A program made the translations under genes and the position numbers. Under the pieces are notes generated by a model, which was not told where the DNA came from, ran no database searches, and saw nothing but the letters and a program-made list of their open reading frames with translations. DNA of 52,257 bases from Candidatus Anaerobutyricum avicola (lineage in GTDB: Bacteria; Bacillota; Clostridia; Lachnospirales; Lachnospiraceae). The stretch covers positions 1 to 52,257 of the forward strand of contig DXGQ01000050.1 in assembly GCA_019113845.1 (NCBI GenBank), given 5' to 3'. Positions within the stretch are counted from its first letter, which is position 1, and the number at the start of each line of letters is the position of its first letter. Below, piece by piece: positions 34,449 through 43,167 of the stretch.

Positions 34449-35573
34449 CTACACATGTTCCAGATACACCGCATGCGCGATAGCCGGAATACTCCTGCCT
34501 TCGTTGGAGGAAACCTGCGACAGCAGCGCTCCTGTGGGCACAAACAGCACCTTCTTCCACTCTCCCGATGCCAGTCTCGGCAAAATCTTTGCAGAAAGCA
34601 CGAGAGCAGAACAGGCACAGCCGGAGCCGCCGGCGTGGGTGTCCTGCTGCGTCTCATCATAAATCTGCATTCCGCAGTCCATATGGTTTGCCGAGAGATC
34701 CACGCCATTTTCCTCCAGAAGGGAAAACAGAAGCTTCTGCCCCACCGCCCCAAGATCACCGGTGACAATCGCGTCAAAGGCGGATGCCTCCATCTGAAAA
34801 TCCTCCAGGCTCTGGTAAATCGTATCCGCGGCAGCGGGCGCCATGCACGCTCCCATATTAAACGGATCCTGCACGCCGTAATCTTTGATCTTTCCCGTGG
34901 TGACGCCTCGGATCACAACTCTTCCTGCATCGGAAAACGGCTCCTGTGTTTTTTCTGTTTCCTGTATCTTTTTTTCGGCTGTGTGCTGTTCTGTTTTCTG
35001 CTGCTGTCGTTCCTGCCGTCTCTCTTTCCGCTGCCCGCTCTCCACATTTCCCAGAAGAAATGCTCCGGCGCCCGTCACCGTCCATGTGGCGCTGTATGGT
35101 CGCTGATTGCCGTATCCGAGCGGAAACCGAAACTCTTTTTCTGCGCTGGCAAAATGACTGGAACTGGCTGCAAGCGCCAGATCCGCGAACCCTCCGCTCA
35201 CCGCCATGGCTGCCATGGAAAGAGAGACTCCGATGCTGGAGCAGGCGCCATACACCCCATAATAAGGAATGTTCATCTGCTTGATACCGAAGGAAGATGC
35301 GATCAGCTGACCGAGCAGATCACCGCAGAATGCCATCCGCACTTCCTCCTTCTTCCTTTTTCCTTTCCGCAACGCTGTCTCGCAGGCTGCCCGCACAAAC
35401 TGACTCTCACTTTCCTCCCAGTTTTCCTGTCCAAACAGAGGATCCTCCACCACCAGATCCAGTGTATCTCCCAGCGGCCCTTCCCCCTCCTTTTTGCCGC
35501 CCACACAGGCGTGACTGAGGATGACCGCCGGTCTGTCAAAGAAAATGCTCTGCTTCCCCGCCATCTGACTCAT
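34449..35573 (-). CDS. spoVAD: Stage V sporulation protein AD
   Basis: A 374-residue thiolase-fold protein of the SpoVA dipicolinate complex that binds dipicolinic acid. Recognisable blocks are FFDRPAVILSHACVGGKKEG, GVYGACSSIGVSLSMAAMA and HAGGSGCACSALVLSAKILP. Between about residues 181 and 216 there is a highly charged Gln/Glu/Arg/Lys insert; the family is normally near 338 residues, so this accounts for the extra length. The ATG at 35573 has GAGGTG 9 bases upstream; earlier in-frame ATGs lie on or before that ribosome site. A sigma-G-like promoter directly precedes it, fitting forespore expression independent of the distant spoVAA-AC block. Confidence 0.93.
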   Translation of the reverse strand: MSQMAGKQSIFFDRPAVILSHACVGGKKEGEGPLGDTLDLVVEDPLFGQENWEESESQFVRAACETALRKGKRKKEEVRMAFCGDLLGQLIASSFGIKQMNIPYYGVYGACSSIGVSLSMAAMAVSGGFADLALAASSSHFASAEKEFRFPLGYGNQRPYSATWTVTGAGAFLLGNVESGQRKERRQERQQQKTEQHTAEKKIQETEKTQEPFSDAGRVVIRGVTTGKIKDYGVQDPFNMGACMAPAAADTIYQSLEDFQMEASAFDAIVTGDLGAVGQKLLFSLLEENGVDLSANHMDCGMQIYDETQQDTHAGGSGCACSALVLSAKILPRLASGEWKKVLFVPTGALLSQVSSNEGRSIPAIAHAVYLEHV

Positions 35574-35604
35574 AAATAACATCACCTCTTTCTTTTTCCG
35601 AAAA

Positions 35605-35633
35605 TAGGATTTGCAGTTTTCGGAAAAATATGC
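35605..35633 (-). promoter_or_regulatory. Sigma-G-like promoter for spoVAD-spoVAE, within a palindrome
   Basis: On the minus strand GCATA (35629-35633), 17 bp, AATCCTA (35605-35611) fits the sigma-G pattern GNATA-N17-CATNNTA with one mismatch. A perfect 12-bp palindrome with arms TTTTTCCGAAAA (35593-35604) and TTTTCGGAAAAA (35617-35628) covers the spacer, so an operator or hairpin overlaps the promoter. Confidence 0.55.
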
Positions 35634-35655
35634 GGGAACGACATCTTCCAATCCG

Positions 35656-35719
35656 CCGCAGTGCGATCCTCGCGGAGCGTTTTTATTGCATAGGATTGCA
35701 ACCTCCTATGCAATAAAAA
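35656..35719 (-). ncRNA. Two-hairpin RNA motif, copy 1
   Basis: On the minus strand a perfect 16-bp stem (TTTTTATTGCATAGGA with TCCTATGCAATAAAAA, 8-base loop with GGTTGC) is followed by a small hairpin CCGC/GCGG whose 12-base loop contains GGATCGCA. The T run is on the 5' side, so it is not a terminator itself. It follows directly the terminator of the P-type ATPase gene. Copy 2 at 38488-38553 keeps loops and lengths while the stems differ by compensating changes. Confidence 0.65.
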
Positions 35720-35750
35720 AACTGCCAGCGGTTTTTGTCCGCTGACAGTT
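35714..35750 (-). terminator. Terminator of the P-type ATPase gene
   Basis: On the minus strand AACTGTCAGCGG and CCGCTGGCAGTT form a stem with loop ACAAAAA, followed by TTTTTTT. The T run doubles as the 5' strand of the next hairpin (RNA motif copy 1). Confidence 0.85.
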
Positions 35751-35808
35751 TCCGGCAGTTTCTCACTGCATTTCTGTTTTTTATCTATGGGATCGACCGG
35801 CGTTTTCC

Positions 35809-38430
35809 TTATCTTTTTTTCACTGCGTCGACGATCACTTTCACGATCTGAATGATCAGGGTCGGCGCGAAGGCGAACACCACGATCATTCCAAGCTGTA
35901 TGCCGGTCAACGCCACTGTCTCGAAGAGACGTTCCATGAACGATACGAGAAGAACGATGGCAAGAAGAACAATGCCTCCGAAGAATGCCGCGATGGTCCA
36001 CTTGTTCGTCGTCAGTCCCAGCTTGAAGATGGACGCCTTGCCACGGCAGTTGAATCCGTGGAACAGACGGGCCAATGTCAGTGTGGCAAATGCCATGGTG
36101 ACTGCTGTCTGGGTGGACGTCTCCATTCCGAAATAGAACGCGGACATGGTCGCAACCGCGATGAGCAGTCCGTAATAGCCAAGCTTTAACAGGAAATCTT
36201 TTGTGAGGATTCCCTCGTTCGGGTCACGCGGCGGCTCTTTTAACAGGCTCTCGTCCACCGGTTCCATTCCGATCGCCAGGGCCGGAAGGGAGTCGGTCAG
36301 CAGGTTGATAAACAGAAGCTGTACCGGCGCCAGAGGTGTCGGCAGTCCCATCAGGGAGCAGTATAATACAACGAGGATACCAGCCATATTTCCGGAAAGA
36401 AGGAACTGGATGGCATTCCGGATATTCCGGTATACGTTTCTTCCGAAAGATACCGCCTTGATAATGGTGGCAAAGTTATCGTCTGCCAGGATCATCGCCG
36501 CTGCGTCCTTGGATACCTCGGTACCGGTGATACCCATGGCGACACCGATATCGGCTTTCTTAAGAGCAGGCGCGTCGTTGACGCCGTCTCCGGTCATGGC
36601 GGTGATTCTTCCTTTTCTCTGCCATGCGTCTACGATACGGATCTTGTTTTCCGGTGAAACACGGGCATAGACGGATACTTTTTCCAGCACATTGTCAAGC
36701 TCTGCATCGGACATGGCGTCGACTTCCTGTCCGGTGAGCGCTATATCGCCGTCGTGGAAGATACCGATCTGACGGGCGATGGCCGCAGCCGTCACCTTGT
36801 GGTCTCCGGTGATCATGACTGTCTTGATACCGGCGCTTGCCGCATCCGCCACGGCTTTTTTGGACTCTTCTCTCGGCGGGTCCATCATGGCGGTCAGACC
36901 GACGAAGGTGAAATCATTTTCATCATCCAGGGAGAGGGTGTCGTCCTCCTCCACTTCCTTGATGGCAAAGGCGAGGACACGGAGTCCGTTCTCGGAAAAT
37001 GCCTGGTTCTGCCGCAGGATCTCTTCTCTGTCGGCGTCGGTCATCTCCCGGGTCTCTGTCTCGGTCATGATATAACGGGTTCGGTCAAGAAGCACGTCTA
37101 GCGCTCCTTTTGTGAGGATGGTCGGAACGCCGTGAATCCGGTACTTCGTACTCATCAGCTTCCGGTCAGAGTCAAACGGCAGTTCTTCCATTCGGGGCAT
37201 CATGCTGCGGATGTCCTCTTCCGTGATATGCGCGTCGTCAAGACCCGCTTTTCTTGCCATGACGAGCAGGCTGTACTCGGTTGGATCGCCGATCTCTTTT
37301 CCATCATGGTTGGAAGAGTCGTTGTTGAGCACTGCCGTATAAAGAAAATAACGGTGCAGAGACAGATGGATATCCATCTCTTCCGGTTTCATGCATTTGC
37401 CGCCGGTGTATACATCTGTGACGGTCATCTTATTCTGTGTCAGAGTTCCCGTCTTATCGGAACAGATGACAGAAACGCTTCCCAGACTTTCCACTGCCTT
37501 TAACTCTTTCATGATGGCGTTTTCTGCCGCCATCTTACCGGTTCCCATCGCCTGCACGATGGTCACGATGGAACCAAGCGCCTCAGGAATGGCTGCCACG
37601 GCCAGAGCCACGGCAAACAGCAGGGAATCCAGAATCGGCATATCTCTGTACATGCTCAGGAAGAAGACAATGACACAGATCACCATGATGACTGCCGCCA
37701 GCTTCTTGCTGAACTCGTCCAGGCTCACCTGAAGCGGCGTCTTCTTCTCCTTGGTGTCGTTCATAAGACCGGCGATCTTACCGATCTCCGTGTTCATTCC
37801 GGTTCCGGTGACAAGCACTTCTGCACGGCCGTAAGTTACGAGCGTGCCGGAATATACCATGTTCAGACGGTCTGCCAGCACTGCCTCGCCCTCGATATCC
37901 GCATCGGTCTTATCCACACTGGCGGACTCGCCGGTCAGCGCGCTCTCGTTGACCTGCAAAGAATAACAGTTGAGAATTCTTCCGTCTGCCGCTGTCATAT
38001 CGCCGGCTTCCAGAAGAAGAATATCGCCCGGCACAACCTCAGCGGAAGGAACTTCCGTCGTCTTTCCGTCACGCAGCACTTTCGCGTGAGGAGAAGAAAG
38101 CTGTTTTAATGCGGCCAGAGACTTCTCTGCCTTCAGATACTGCACTGTACCGAGGATCGCATTCAAGATCAGCACGGCGATGATAACGATGGTGCTCTCC
38201 ACATTTCCTGAAATGAGGGAAATGAGGGCGGCAATGATCAAAATGATAACAAGGAAATCTTTAAACTGTTCCAGAAATACCTGATATCCTTTTTTTCTTG
38301 CCTGTTCCTCAAGAGCATTTTCTCCATACTCTTCCAGACGCCGCGCCGCTTCCTGTGAGGAAAGTCCGCCCGGCTCCGCCTTCATCTGCTTCAGTAATTC
38401 ATCCTGATGCATCTGATACGTTTCTTTCAT
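35809..38430 (-). CDS. P-type cation ATPase (P2A, Ca2+/Mn2+-type)
   Basis: An 873-residue membrane pump. The N-terminal cation ATPase domain begins MKETYQMHQDELLKQMKAEP. The actuator domain has TGES, the phosphorylation motif is ICSDKTGTLTQNKM, the hinge is MTGDGVNDAPALKKADIGVAM, and there are about ten membrane helices including a PEALGSIVT ion-site helix 4. The sequence alone says P2A, usually Ca2+. The leader carries a yybP-ykoY manganese riboswitch, so export of Mn2+ (with or without Ca2+) is the better inference. The ATG at 38430 has AGGAGG 8 bases upstream. It is flanked by two copies of the same RNA motif. Confidence 0.93.
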   Translation of the reverse strand: MKETYQMHQDELLKQMKAEPGGLSSQEAARRLEEYGENALEEQARKKGYQVFLEQFKDFLVIILIIAALISLISGNVESTIVIIAVLILNAILGTVQYLKAEKSLAALKQLSSPHAKVLRDGKTTEVPSAEVVPGDILLLEAGDMTAADGRILNCYSLQVNESALTGESASVDKTDADIEGEAVLADRLNMVYSGTLVTYGRAEVLVTGTGMNTEIGKIAGLMNDTKEKKTPLQVSLDEFSKKLAAVIMVICVIVFFLSMYRDMPILDSLLFAVALAVAAIPEALGSIVTIVQAMGTGKMAAENAIMKELKAVESLGSVSVICSDKTGTLTQNKMTVTDVYTGGKCMKPEEMDIHLSLHRYFLYTAVLNNDSSNHDGKEIGDPTEYSLLVMARKAGLDDAHITEEDIRSMMPRMEELPFDSDRKLMSTKYRIHGVPTILTKGALDVLLDRTRYIMTETETREMTDADREEILRQNQAFSENGLRVLAFAIKEVEEDDTLSLDDENDFTFVGLTAMMDPPREESKKAVADAASAGIKTVMITGDHKVTAAAIARQIGIFHDGDIALTGQEVDAMSDAELDNVLEKVSVYARVSPENKIRIVDAWQRKGRITAMTGDGVNDAPALKKADIGVAMGITGTEVSKDAAAMILADDNFATIIKAVSFGRNVYRNIRNAIQFLLSGNMAGILVVLYCSLMGLPTPLAPVQLLFINLLTDSLPALAIGMEPVDESLLKEPPRDPNEGILTKDFLLKLGYYGLLIAVATMSAFYFGMETSTQTAVTMAFATLTLARLFHGFNCRGKASIFKLGLTTNKWTIAAFFGGIVLLAIVLLVSFMERLFETVALTGIQLGMIVVFAFAPTLIIQIVKVIVDAVKKR

Positions 38431-38487
38431 CAGAAAACCTCCTAGTTTGATTTTTGTCATATAAACCAAGAGAACAAAAAGTTTCAC

Positions 38488-38553
38488 CTGCAATGCGATC
38501 CCTGCAGAATGTTTTTTGTTTCACGGGAACGCAATCTCCCATGAAACAAAAAA
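38488..38553 (-). ncRNA. Two-hairpin RNA motif, copy 2, in the ATPase leader
   Basis: On the minus strand the 17-base arms TTTTTTGTTTCATGGGA and TCCCGTGAAACAAAAAA pair (one G-T) around a loop with GATTGC. They are followed by CTGC/GCAG closing a 12-base loop with GGGATCGCA. It sits between the riboswitch terminator and the ATPase ribosome site. Compared with copy 1, loop sequences are conserved and stem bases change in pairs. Confidence 0.65.
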
Positions 38554-38589
38554 GACTTTTTGTGTATATCAAATATACACAAAAAGTCT
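38548..38589 (-). terminator. Riboswitch expression-platform terminator
   Basis: A perfect 17-bp stem (AGACTTTTTGTGTATAT with ATATACACAAAAAGTCT) with a 3-base loop, followed on the minus strand by TTTTTT. It lies just downstream of the Mn2+ aptamer and upstream of the ATPase, the expected place for a metal-controlled attenuator. Confidence 0.85.
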
Positions 38590-38604
38590 GATTCAACAAT
38601 TCAA

Positions 38605-38706
38605 CATGAGAAATGCCGCATAGGTTCCGGATTACTCCTGTAATCGTATTGACGAAACACTATGACATGTCCCGGACAGGACATGCAACTACTCCCTTTT
38701 TGCTCT
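38605..38706 (-). promoter_or_regulatory. yybP-ykoY manganese riboswitch
   Basis: On the minus strand the leader has the aptamer landmarks: AGGGAGTAG in the first loop strand, a helix from the self-complementary ACATGTCC/GGGACATGT, TCGTCAATACGA, and then ATCCGGAACCTATGCGGC closing the second conserved loop. This class binds Mn2+ and turns on exporters such as MntP, TerC/YkoY and P-type ATPases. It is followed by a strong terminator hairpin, so Mn2+ binding should favour read-through into the ATPase gene. Identified by eye from the consensus, not by covariance search. Confidence 0.8.
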
Positions 38707-38735
38707 TTTCGGTTTATTTTGCTGTTTCACATTTT

Positions 38736-38763
38736 ATTTTATTCAAAAAAAAGCCAATGTCAA
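38736..38763 (-). promoter_or_regulatory. Sigma-A promoter of the riboswitch-ATPase transcript
   Basis: On the minus strand TTGACA (38758-38763), 16 bp, TAAAAT (38736-38741). Transcription would start about 20 bases before the aptamer, giving a leader of about 300 bases before the ATPase start codon. Confidence 0.7.
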
Positions 38764-38859
38764 TCATTCTTTTTGTGATTTTCCTGTTTTCAGGCAAATT
38801 TCGTGAATTTGACTATAGCAAAGTCTCTTTTTATTGCGATTCTATATATCTTCCCTCTG

Positions 38860-39597
38860 TCAGTAATCCACTTTCACAAGACACAGTCCACCCGGAGGCG
38901 CGGTCGGTCCGGCTGCCTGCCGGTTTTTTGCCTCAAGGATCTCCGGCATCTGTTCCGGTTTTATCTTCCCTTTTCCAACTTCCAGAAGAGTGCCGGTGAG
39001 GATCCGCACCATGTTCTGAAGGAAGCCGGTGCCGTGGAAATTAAAATAAATAAAACCTCCCTTTCGCACGATCTCGATCTTATCCACCACCCGCACCGTG
39101 GACTTTTTCATTTTGGGATTGCCGCAGAAACTCTTATAATCGTGTTTCCCTTCCAGATAAGCTGCCGCCCGGCGCATCTTCTCCACATCCGGATGAAAAT
39201 CAAGTATCGTGACATATTTGCGCTGAAAAACCGGTTTTACCGGGCCGTCGAAGCAGGTGTAGCAGTAAAGCTTTCCCACCGCTTTGTATCTGGCGTGGAA
39301 TCGCTCGGAAGCCTCCCGGACTTCTTTTACCGCGATATCGTCCGGCAGATACCGGTTCATATAGTCCCGGATCTCTTCCGGCGAAAGTTCCGTGTTGAGC
39401 ACCGCATTGGCAACCATGGCTTTCGCATGGACGCCGGCATCCGTCCTCCCGGCTCCGATCACATCAATATCCTCCCCGCACATCCGGGAAAGTACATTTT
39501 CCAGCTTCCCCTGGATGGTATCCCGATCCGGCTGATGTTCCCAGCCGTAATAGCGGCTTCCGTCATAGCATATGGTCATTTTGTAATTCTTTTTCAT
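38860..39597 (-). CDS. truA: tRNA pseudouridine(38-40) synthase TruA
   Basis: A 245-residue pseudouridine synthase that modifies positions 38-40 of the tRNA anticodon stem. The catalytic Asp is in GAGRTDAGVHA. The opening KMTICYDGSRYYGWEHQP, the FHARYKAVGKLYCYTCFDG block and the late FHGTGFLQNMVRILTGTLLE block are typical. The length is normal. GGAG lies 8 bases before the ATG. It is a stand-alone gene here; in many Clostridia truA sits in the ribosomal protein cluster, so this may be the second TruA paralogue. Its 3' end is about 100 bp from the ATPase promoter. Confidence 0.95.
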   Translation of the reverse strand: MKKNYKMTICYDGSRYYGWEHQPDRDTIQGKLENVLSRMCGEDIDVIGAGRTDAGVHAKAMVANAVLNTELSPEEIRDYMNRYLPDDIAVKEVREASERFHARYKAVGKLYCYTCFDGPVKPVFQRKYVTILDFHPDVEKMRRAAAYLEGKHDYKSFCGNPKMKKSTVRVVDKIEIVRKGGFIYFNFHGTGFLQNMVRILTGTLLEVGKGKIKPEQMPEILEAKNRQAAGPTAPPGGLCLVKVDY

Positions 39598-39852
39598 GTC
39601 ATATTCTCCGTTCTGTTTCTTTCAGGCGGAAATCCACCCGCAGATTTCCATGGATATTCTTTTATAAATAAATTCTTACGCCGGACGTCCCGGTTTTCTC
39701 CGCCTTCCTGCCTATGATACCACACTCCCGGCAGGATTACCGTCAAAAAAAGAACTTTTTCTCATCTCACCCGTCAAAATGCATAATTTTTTTATTTTTT
39801 TCACTTCTCTTCCTCATCAAAATGTCGTGTATTTATGCCGTATTTTGGTTAT

Positions 39853-39871
39853 TCACAACTTTAAGTTGTGA
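39853..39871. promoter_or_regulatory. Perfect 9-bp palindrome, probable operator
   Basis: TCACAACTT-T-AAGTTGTGA lies about 45-60 bp upstream of the -10 box at 39915, the position of an activator or repressor site. The binding protein is unknown. Confidence 0.6.
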
Positions 39872-39891
39872 TACTAATGAATTCTTGTTGT

Positions 39892-39920
39892 TTTTACAAA
39901 TTTCTTTCAAATGTTACAAT
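39892..39920 (+). promoter_or_regulatory. Extended -10 promoter of the membrane protein gene
   Basis: TGTTACAAT provides an extended -10 (TACAAT, 39915-39920) with only a poor -35 (TTTTAC, 39892-39897). The predicted transcript begins near a leader hairpin, ATCAAGCA (39929-39936) with TGCTTGAT (39949-39956), which could stabilise the mRNA 5' end. Confidence 0.55.
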
Positions 39921-39994
39921 ATCCTTATCATCAAGCAAGGGGAAACGATGCTTGATAACCAACATATTCATACATGTATAAGGAGGAGATTGTT

Positions 39995-40897
39995 ATGAGT
40001 ATTTTCAATTTGATCGCTGCTTTTGGCGGTGGCGCATTTGCTGCATCGATCGGTGCTCTGCCAGCATTTATCATGACTGGTGTGTTCGCGGTAGTTGGTG
40101 CTGCAGTAAGTATGGCCGGCGCGGCTGATGCCGGAAACATTCTTGTTAACTATTTCGCATTTGGTTCTTTCTTCGGACCACATATCGCATTTGCCGGCGG
40201 TGTTGCTGCTGCTGCATACGCTAAGAAAAAAGGCATCAGCGATAACGGCGCTGATATCGCTACTTCATGTGCAGGTCACAACGCACCTGACGTTCTGATC
40301 GTCGGCGGTATCTTTGGTGTGATCGGTTTCTTATTCAAAGAGTTCGTTGTTATGAACCTCTTTGCAGGAACGATTTCTCCACGTCTCGTAACAGACGCAC
40401 CTGGAATCACCGTATTCCTTTCCGCTATCTTAGTTCGTCTCGTATTTGGCGGCAAGTTAAGAACTGGCGACAAAACAATCAGCCAGGGCGGTGCTTTAGG
40501 CAACACGATCGTGATCGGTATCTGCTACAGCTTATTAGTTGCCGGCGTTTACTTTGCAGGTCTTGAAGTTGTTCCGATCGAGACATTTGCTGGTTCTTAC
40601 CACGTACTGATCTTCGGTATGGCAGCTATCGGTTTAGTATTCGCTGAGATTGGTCAGCCATTCTTCGGATGCCACCATATCGTTATCATCGCTGCTGAGA
40701 CAGCAGTACAGTGCTACAATAATACAGGAAATGCATGGATGGCTGTTATCATGGCTATCGTCTTCGGTACTATTTCCGCAATTATTTGTGACGTTGAGAC
40801 AAACCTGATCAACTCCGGTTCTGACTCCCACATCGACGGTCCTGCATGTGCGATCTTCATCATGACCTTCGTTGTAAATGCTTGTTTCCCAGCATAA
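39995..40897 (+). CDS. Unknown polytopic membrane protein, highly expressed codon pattern
   Basis: A 300-residue, very hydrophobic protein with about eight predicted membrane helices, rich in Gly, Ala, Phe, Ile and Val. Polar marks within it are SFFGPHIAFAGG, CAGHNAPDVLIVGG, FGCHHIVIIAAE and SGSDSHIDGPACAIF. These recurring His, Asn and Asp residues in or next to helices suggest a transport or channel path. I do not recognise the family. Codons favour GCT, GCA, GGT and TTC, unlike the GCC/GCG/GGA-rich neighbours. With an AAGGAGGAG ribosome site, its own operator-like palindrome and a crisp terminator, this points to strong, regulated expression; recent transfer is the alternative. It is a single-gene unit. 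Confidence 0.85.
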   Translation: MSIFNLIAAFGGGAFAASIGALPAFIMTGVFAVVGAAVSMAGAADAGNILVNYFAFGSFFGPHIAFAGGVAAAAYAKKKGISDNGADIATSCAGHNAPDVLIVGGIFGVIGFLFKEFVVMNLFAGTISPRLVTDAPGITVFLSAILVRLVFGGKLRTGDKTISQGGALGNTIVIGICYSLLVAGVYFAGLEVVPIETFAGSYHVLIFGMAAIGLVFAEIGQPFFGCHHIVIIAAETAVQCYNNTGNAWMAVIMAIVFGTISAIICDVETNLINSGSDSHIDGPACAIFIMTFVVNACFPA

Positions 40898-40950
40898 TAG
40901 AACCTTTCAGTGTTTCAGAATTTATGATAATCCATTAACAAGATACATAT

Positions 40951-40982
40951 AAAAAGGCCCTCTTCGTGAGGGTCTTTTTTAT
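40951..40982. terminator. Bidirectional terminator after the membrane protein gene
   Basis: AAAAAGGCCCTC, loop TTCG, TGAGGGTCTTTTTT. The stem with a UUCG tetraloop is compact and stable, and A and T runs flank both sides. It also lies downstream of nagA on the other strand. Confidence 0.92.
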
Positions 40983-41066
40983 ATGTACTGATCGTTTCCT
41001 GCATATGCCGTGTGCTTTCTCACAGCTGTTCCATATACTTTTACACAGACGTCTTCTGAATCGCCG

Positions 41067-42311
41067 TCAATTCTGTTCCGAGATCACACATCCGTCCTTG
41101 ATCACAGCTTTAAGCTCCAGGTCTCTGTCCCACAGCACCAGATTCGCTTTCTTGCCCGGCGCGATGGAACCATAGTCGGTTTCCACACCGAGACTTTTTG
41201 CCGGATGAATAGTCGCGCAGGCGATGGCTGTCTCCAGAGGAATCTCCATCGTCCGCACCGCTGTCCGCACGCAGTCCGGCAGAGGTGTCACGGAACCGGC
41301 CAGAGAACCGTCGGATACCAGCGTAGCGTGATTTCCCTTCACCTGCACGTCCTGGCCGCCCAGCGTGTAGACACCGTCCGGCATTCCTGCCGCCCGCATA
41401 CTGTCGCTGATGAAAATCATGCGCTCCTTTCCCATGAGAGAAAAAGCTCCCCGCACCGCCGACGGGTGAATGTGCACGCCGTCGCAGATGATCTCCGCCA
41501 TCACATGCGGGCTGTCCGCTGCCGCGCCGATCACTCCCGGCGCCCGGTGCGTAAACGGAGGCATGGCATTATACATGTGAACCAGATGATCTGCTCCCGC
41601 ATCAAAGGCAGCCTTTGCCGAATCATAATCCGCATTGGTATGTGCCAGAGAGACAGAAACCTCTCCATGGACATCTCTGATAAACTGCTCTGCCTGCTCT
41701 CTGGACACCTCTTCCGGAGCGAGACCGATGAACTTCACCAGCCCATTGGCCGCTTTCTGAAATCTTCGGCAGATATCCGCGTCACACGCGAGGATATACT
41801 GCGCGTCCTGCGCTCCCTTTTTTACCGGGCTGATAAACGGACCTTCCATGTTGATGCCAAGGAGGTCTGCCAGCGACGCGGACGCTGCCCTTTTTGCCGC
41901 ACGCAGCGCAGCATCCGTTTCGTTCGCCGCATCATTTTTCATCTGTTCCTGCTCCGCTTTAAAAGCAGCGCCGTTATGAAGAATCCGGACCAGCTCTTCC
42001 ACCGGCAGCGTCATGGTCGCCGGAGCGATGGCGGTCACGCCGATGGACGCCTCGTAGCGGGCGATCTCCTCCACGGCCTCTCTCGTCCCGTCGCAGAAAT
42101 CATATCCCTTGCACCCGTGAAAATGCAGATCGATCATTCCGGGGAAACAATAGCATCCCTGCCCGTCCATCTGCTCATCCTGTGCCGCGATGATCTCCTC
42201 CGGAACTTTGCTGCCGGTAAAGACCTTTTCGATCCGGTCTCCCCGCACAAGAACTGCTCCCGAAACAAACTTCTCTTCTTCCGTAAATACGTTGACATTA
42301 TAGATAAGCAT
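41067..42311 (-). CDS. nagA: N-acetylglucosamine-6-phosphate deacetylase
   Basis: A 414-residue amidohydrolase that converts GlcNAc-6-P to glucosamine-6-P and acetate. Metal and substrate motifs: DLHFHGCKGYDF, INMEGPFISP (Glu), SLAHTNADY (His), HMYNAMPPFTHR (His) and the catalytic Asp in FISDSMRAAG. The ATG at 42311 has GGAG 7 bases upstream; an ATG four codons earlier has none. A run of Ala/Glu/Asn residues near 125-150 is a mild insert. nagB ends 22 bp upstream, so the two form an operon for amino-sugar catabolism or cell-wall recycling. Confidence 0.95.
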   Translation of the reverse strand: MLIYNVNVFTEEEKFVSGAVLVRGDRIEKVFTGSKVPEEIIAAQDEQMDGQGCYCFPGMIDLHFHGCKGYDFCDGTREAVEEIARYEASIGVTAIAPATMTLPVEELVRILHNGAAFKAEQEQMKNDAANETDAALRAAKRAASASLADLLGINMEGPFISPVKKGAQDAQYILACDADICRRFQKAANGLVKFIGLAPEEVSREQAEQFIRDVHGEVSVSLAHTNADYDSAKAAFDAGADHLVHMYNAMPPFTHRAPGVIGAAADSPHVMAEIICDGVHIHPSAVRGAFSLMGKERMIFISDSMRAAGMPDGVYTLGGQDVQVKGNHATLVSDGSLAGSVTPLPDCVRTAVRTMEIPLETAIACATIHPAKSLGVETDYGSIAPGKKANLVLWDRDLELKAVIKDGCVISEQN

Positions 42312-42333
42312 TGTAATCTCCATTATTTTTATA

Positions 42334-43098
<765 letters not shown>

Positions 43099-43167
43099 CT
43101 ATGGAACATGTATATCTTCCACTATTTTTTTAATTAAATAAAGTTTCATTAAATAATACTTTGTTTT

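Larger units (their letters stand above)
39598..39994. other. Long intergenic region between truA and the abundant membrane protein gene
   Basis: AT-rich, without a supported gene. The right half holds a palindrome, a promoter and a leader hairpin for the plus-strand gene, listed separately. In the left half I see no convincing promoter for truA (a TTGACG and a TATCAT are present on the minus strand but 21 bp apart). Confidence 0.6.

Noticed and set aside
34269-35579. A 436-codon plus-strand frame opposite spoVAD
   Set aside because: Antisense shadow: Cys/His/Arg/Ser-rich, no ribosome site, and spoVAD on the other strand is certain.
35680-35719. The perfect hairpin at 35680-35719 as an intrinsic terminator
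   Set aside because: The T run is on the 5' side and the A run on the 3' side in both reading directions, so it cannot terminate by itself. It is treated as part of the two-hairpin RNA motif.
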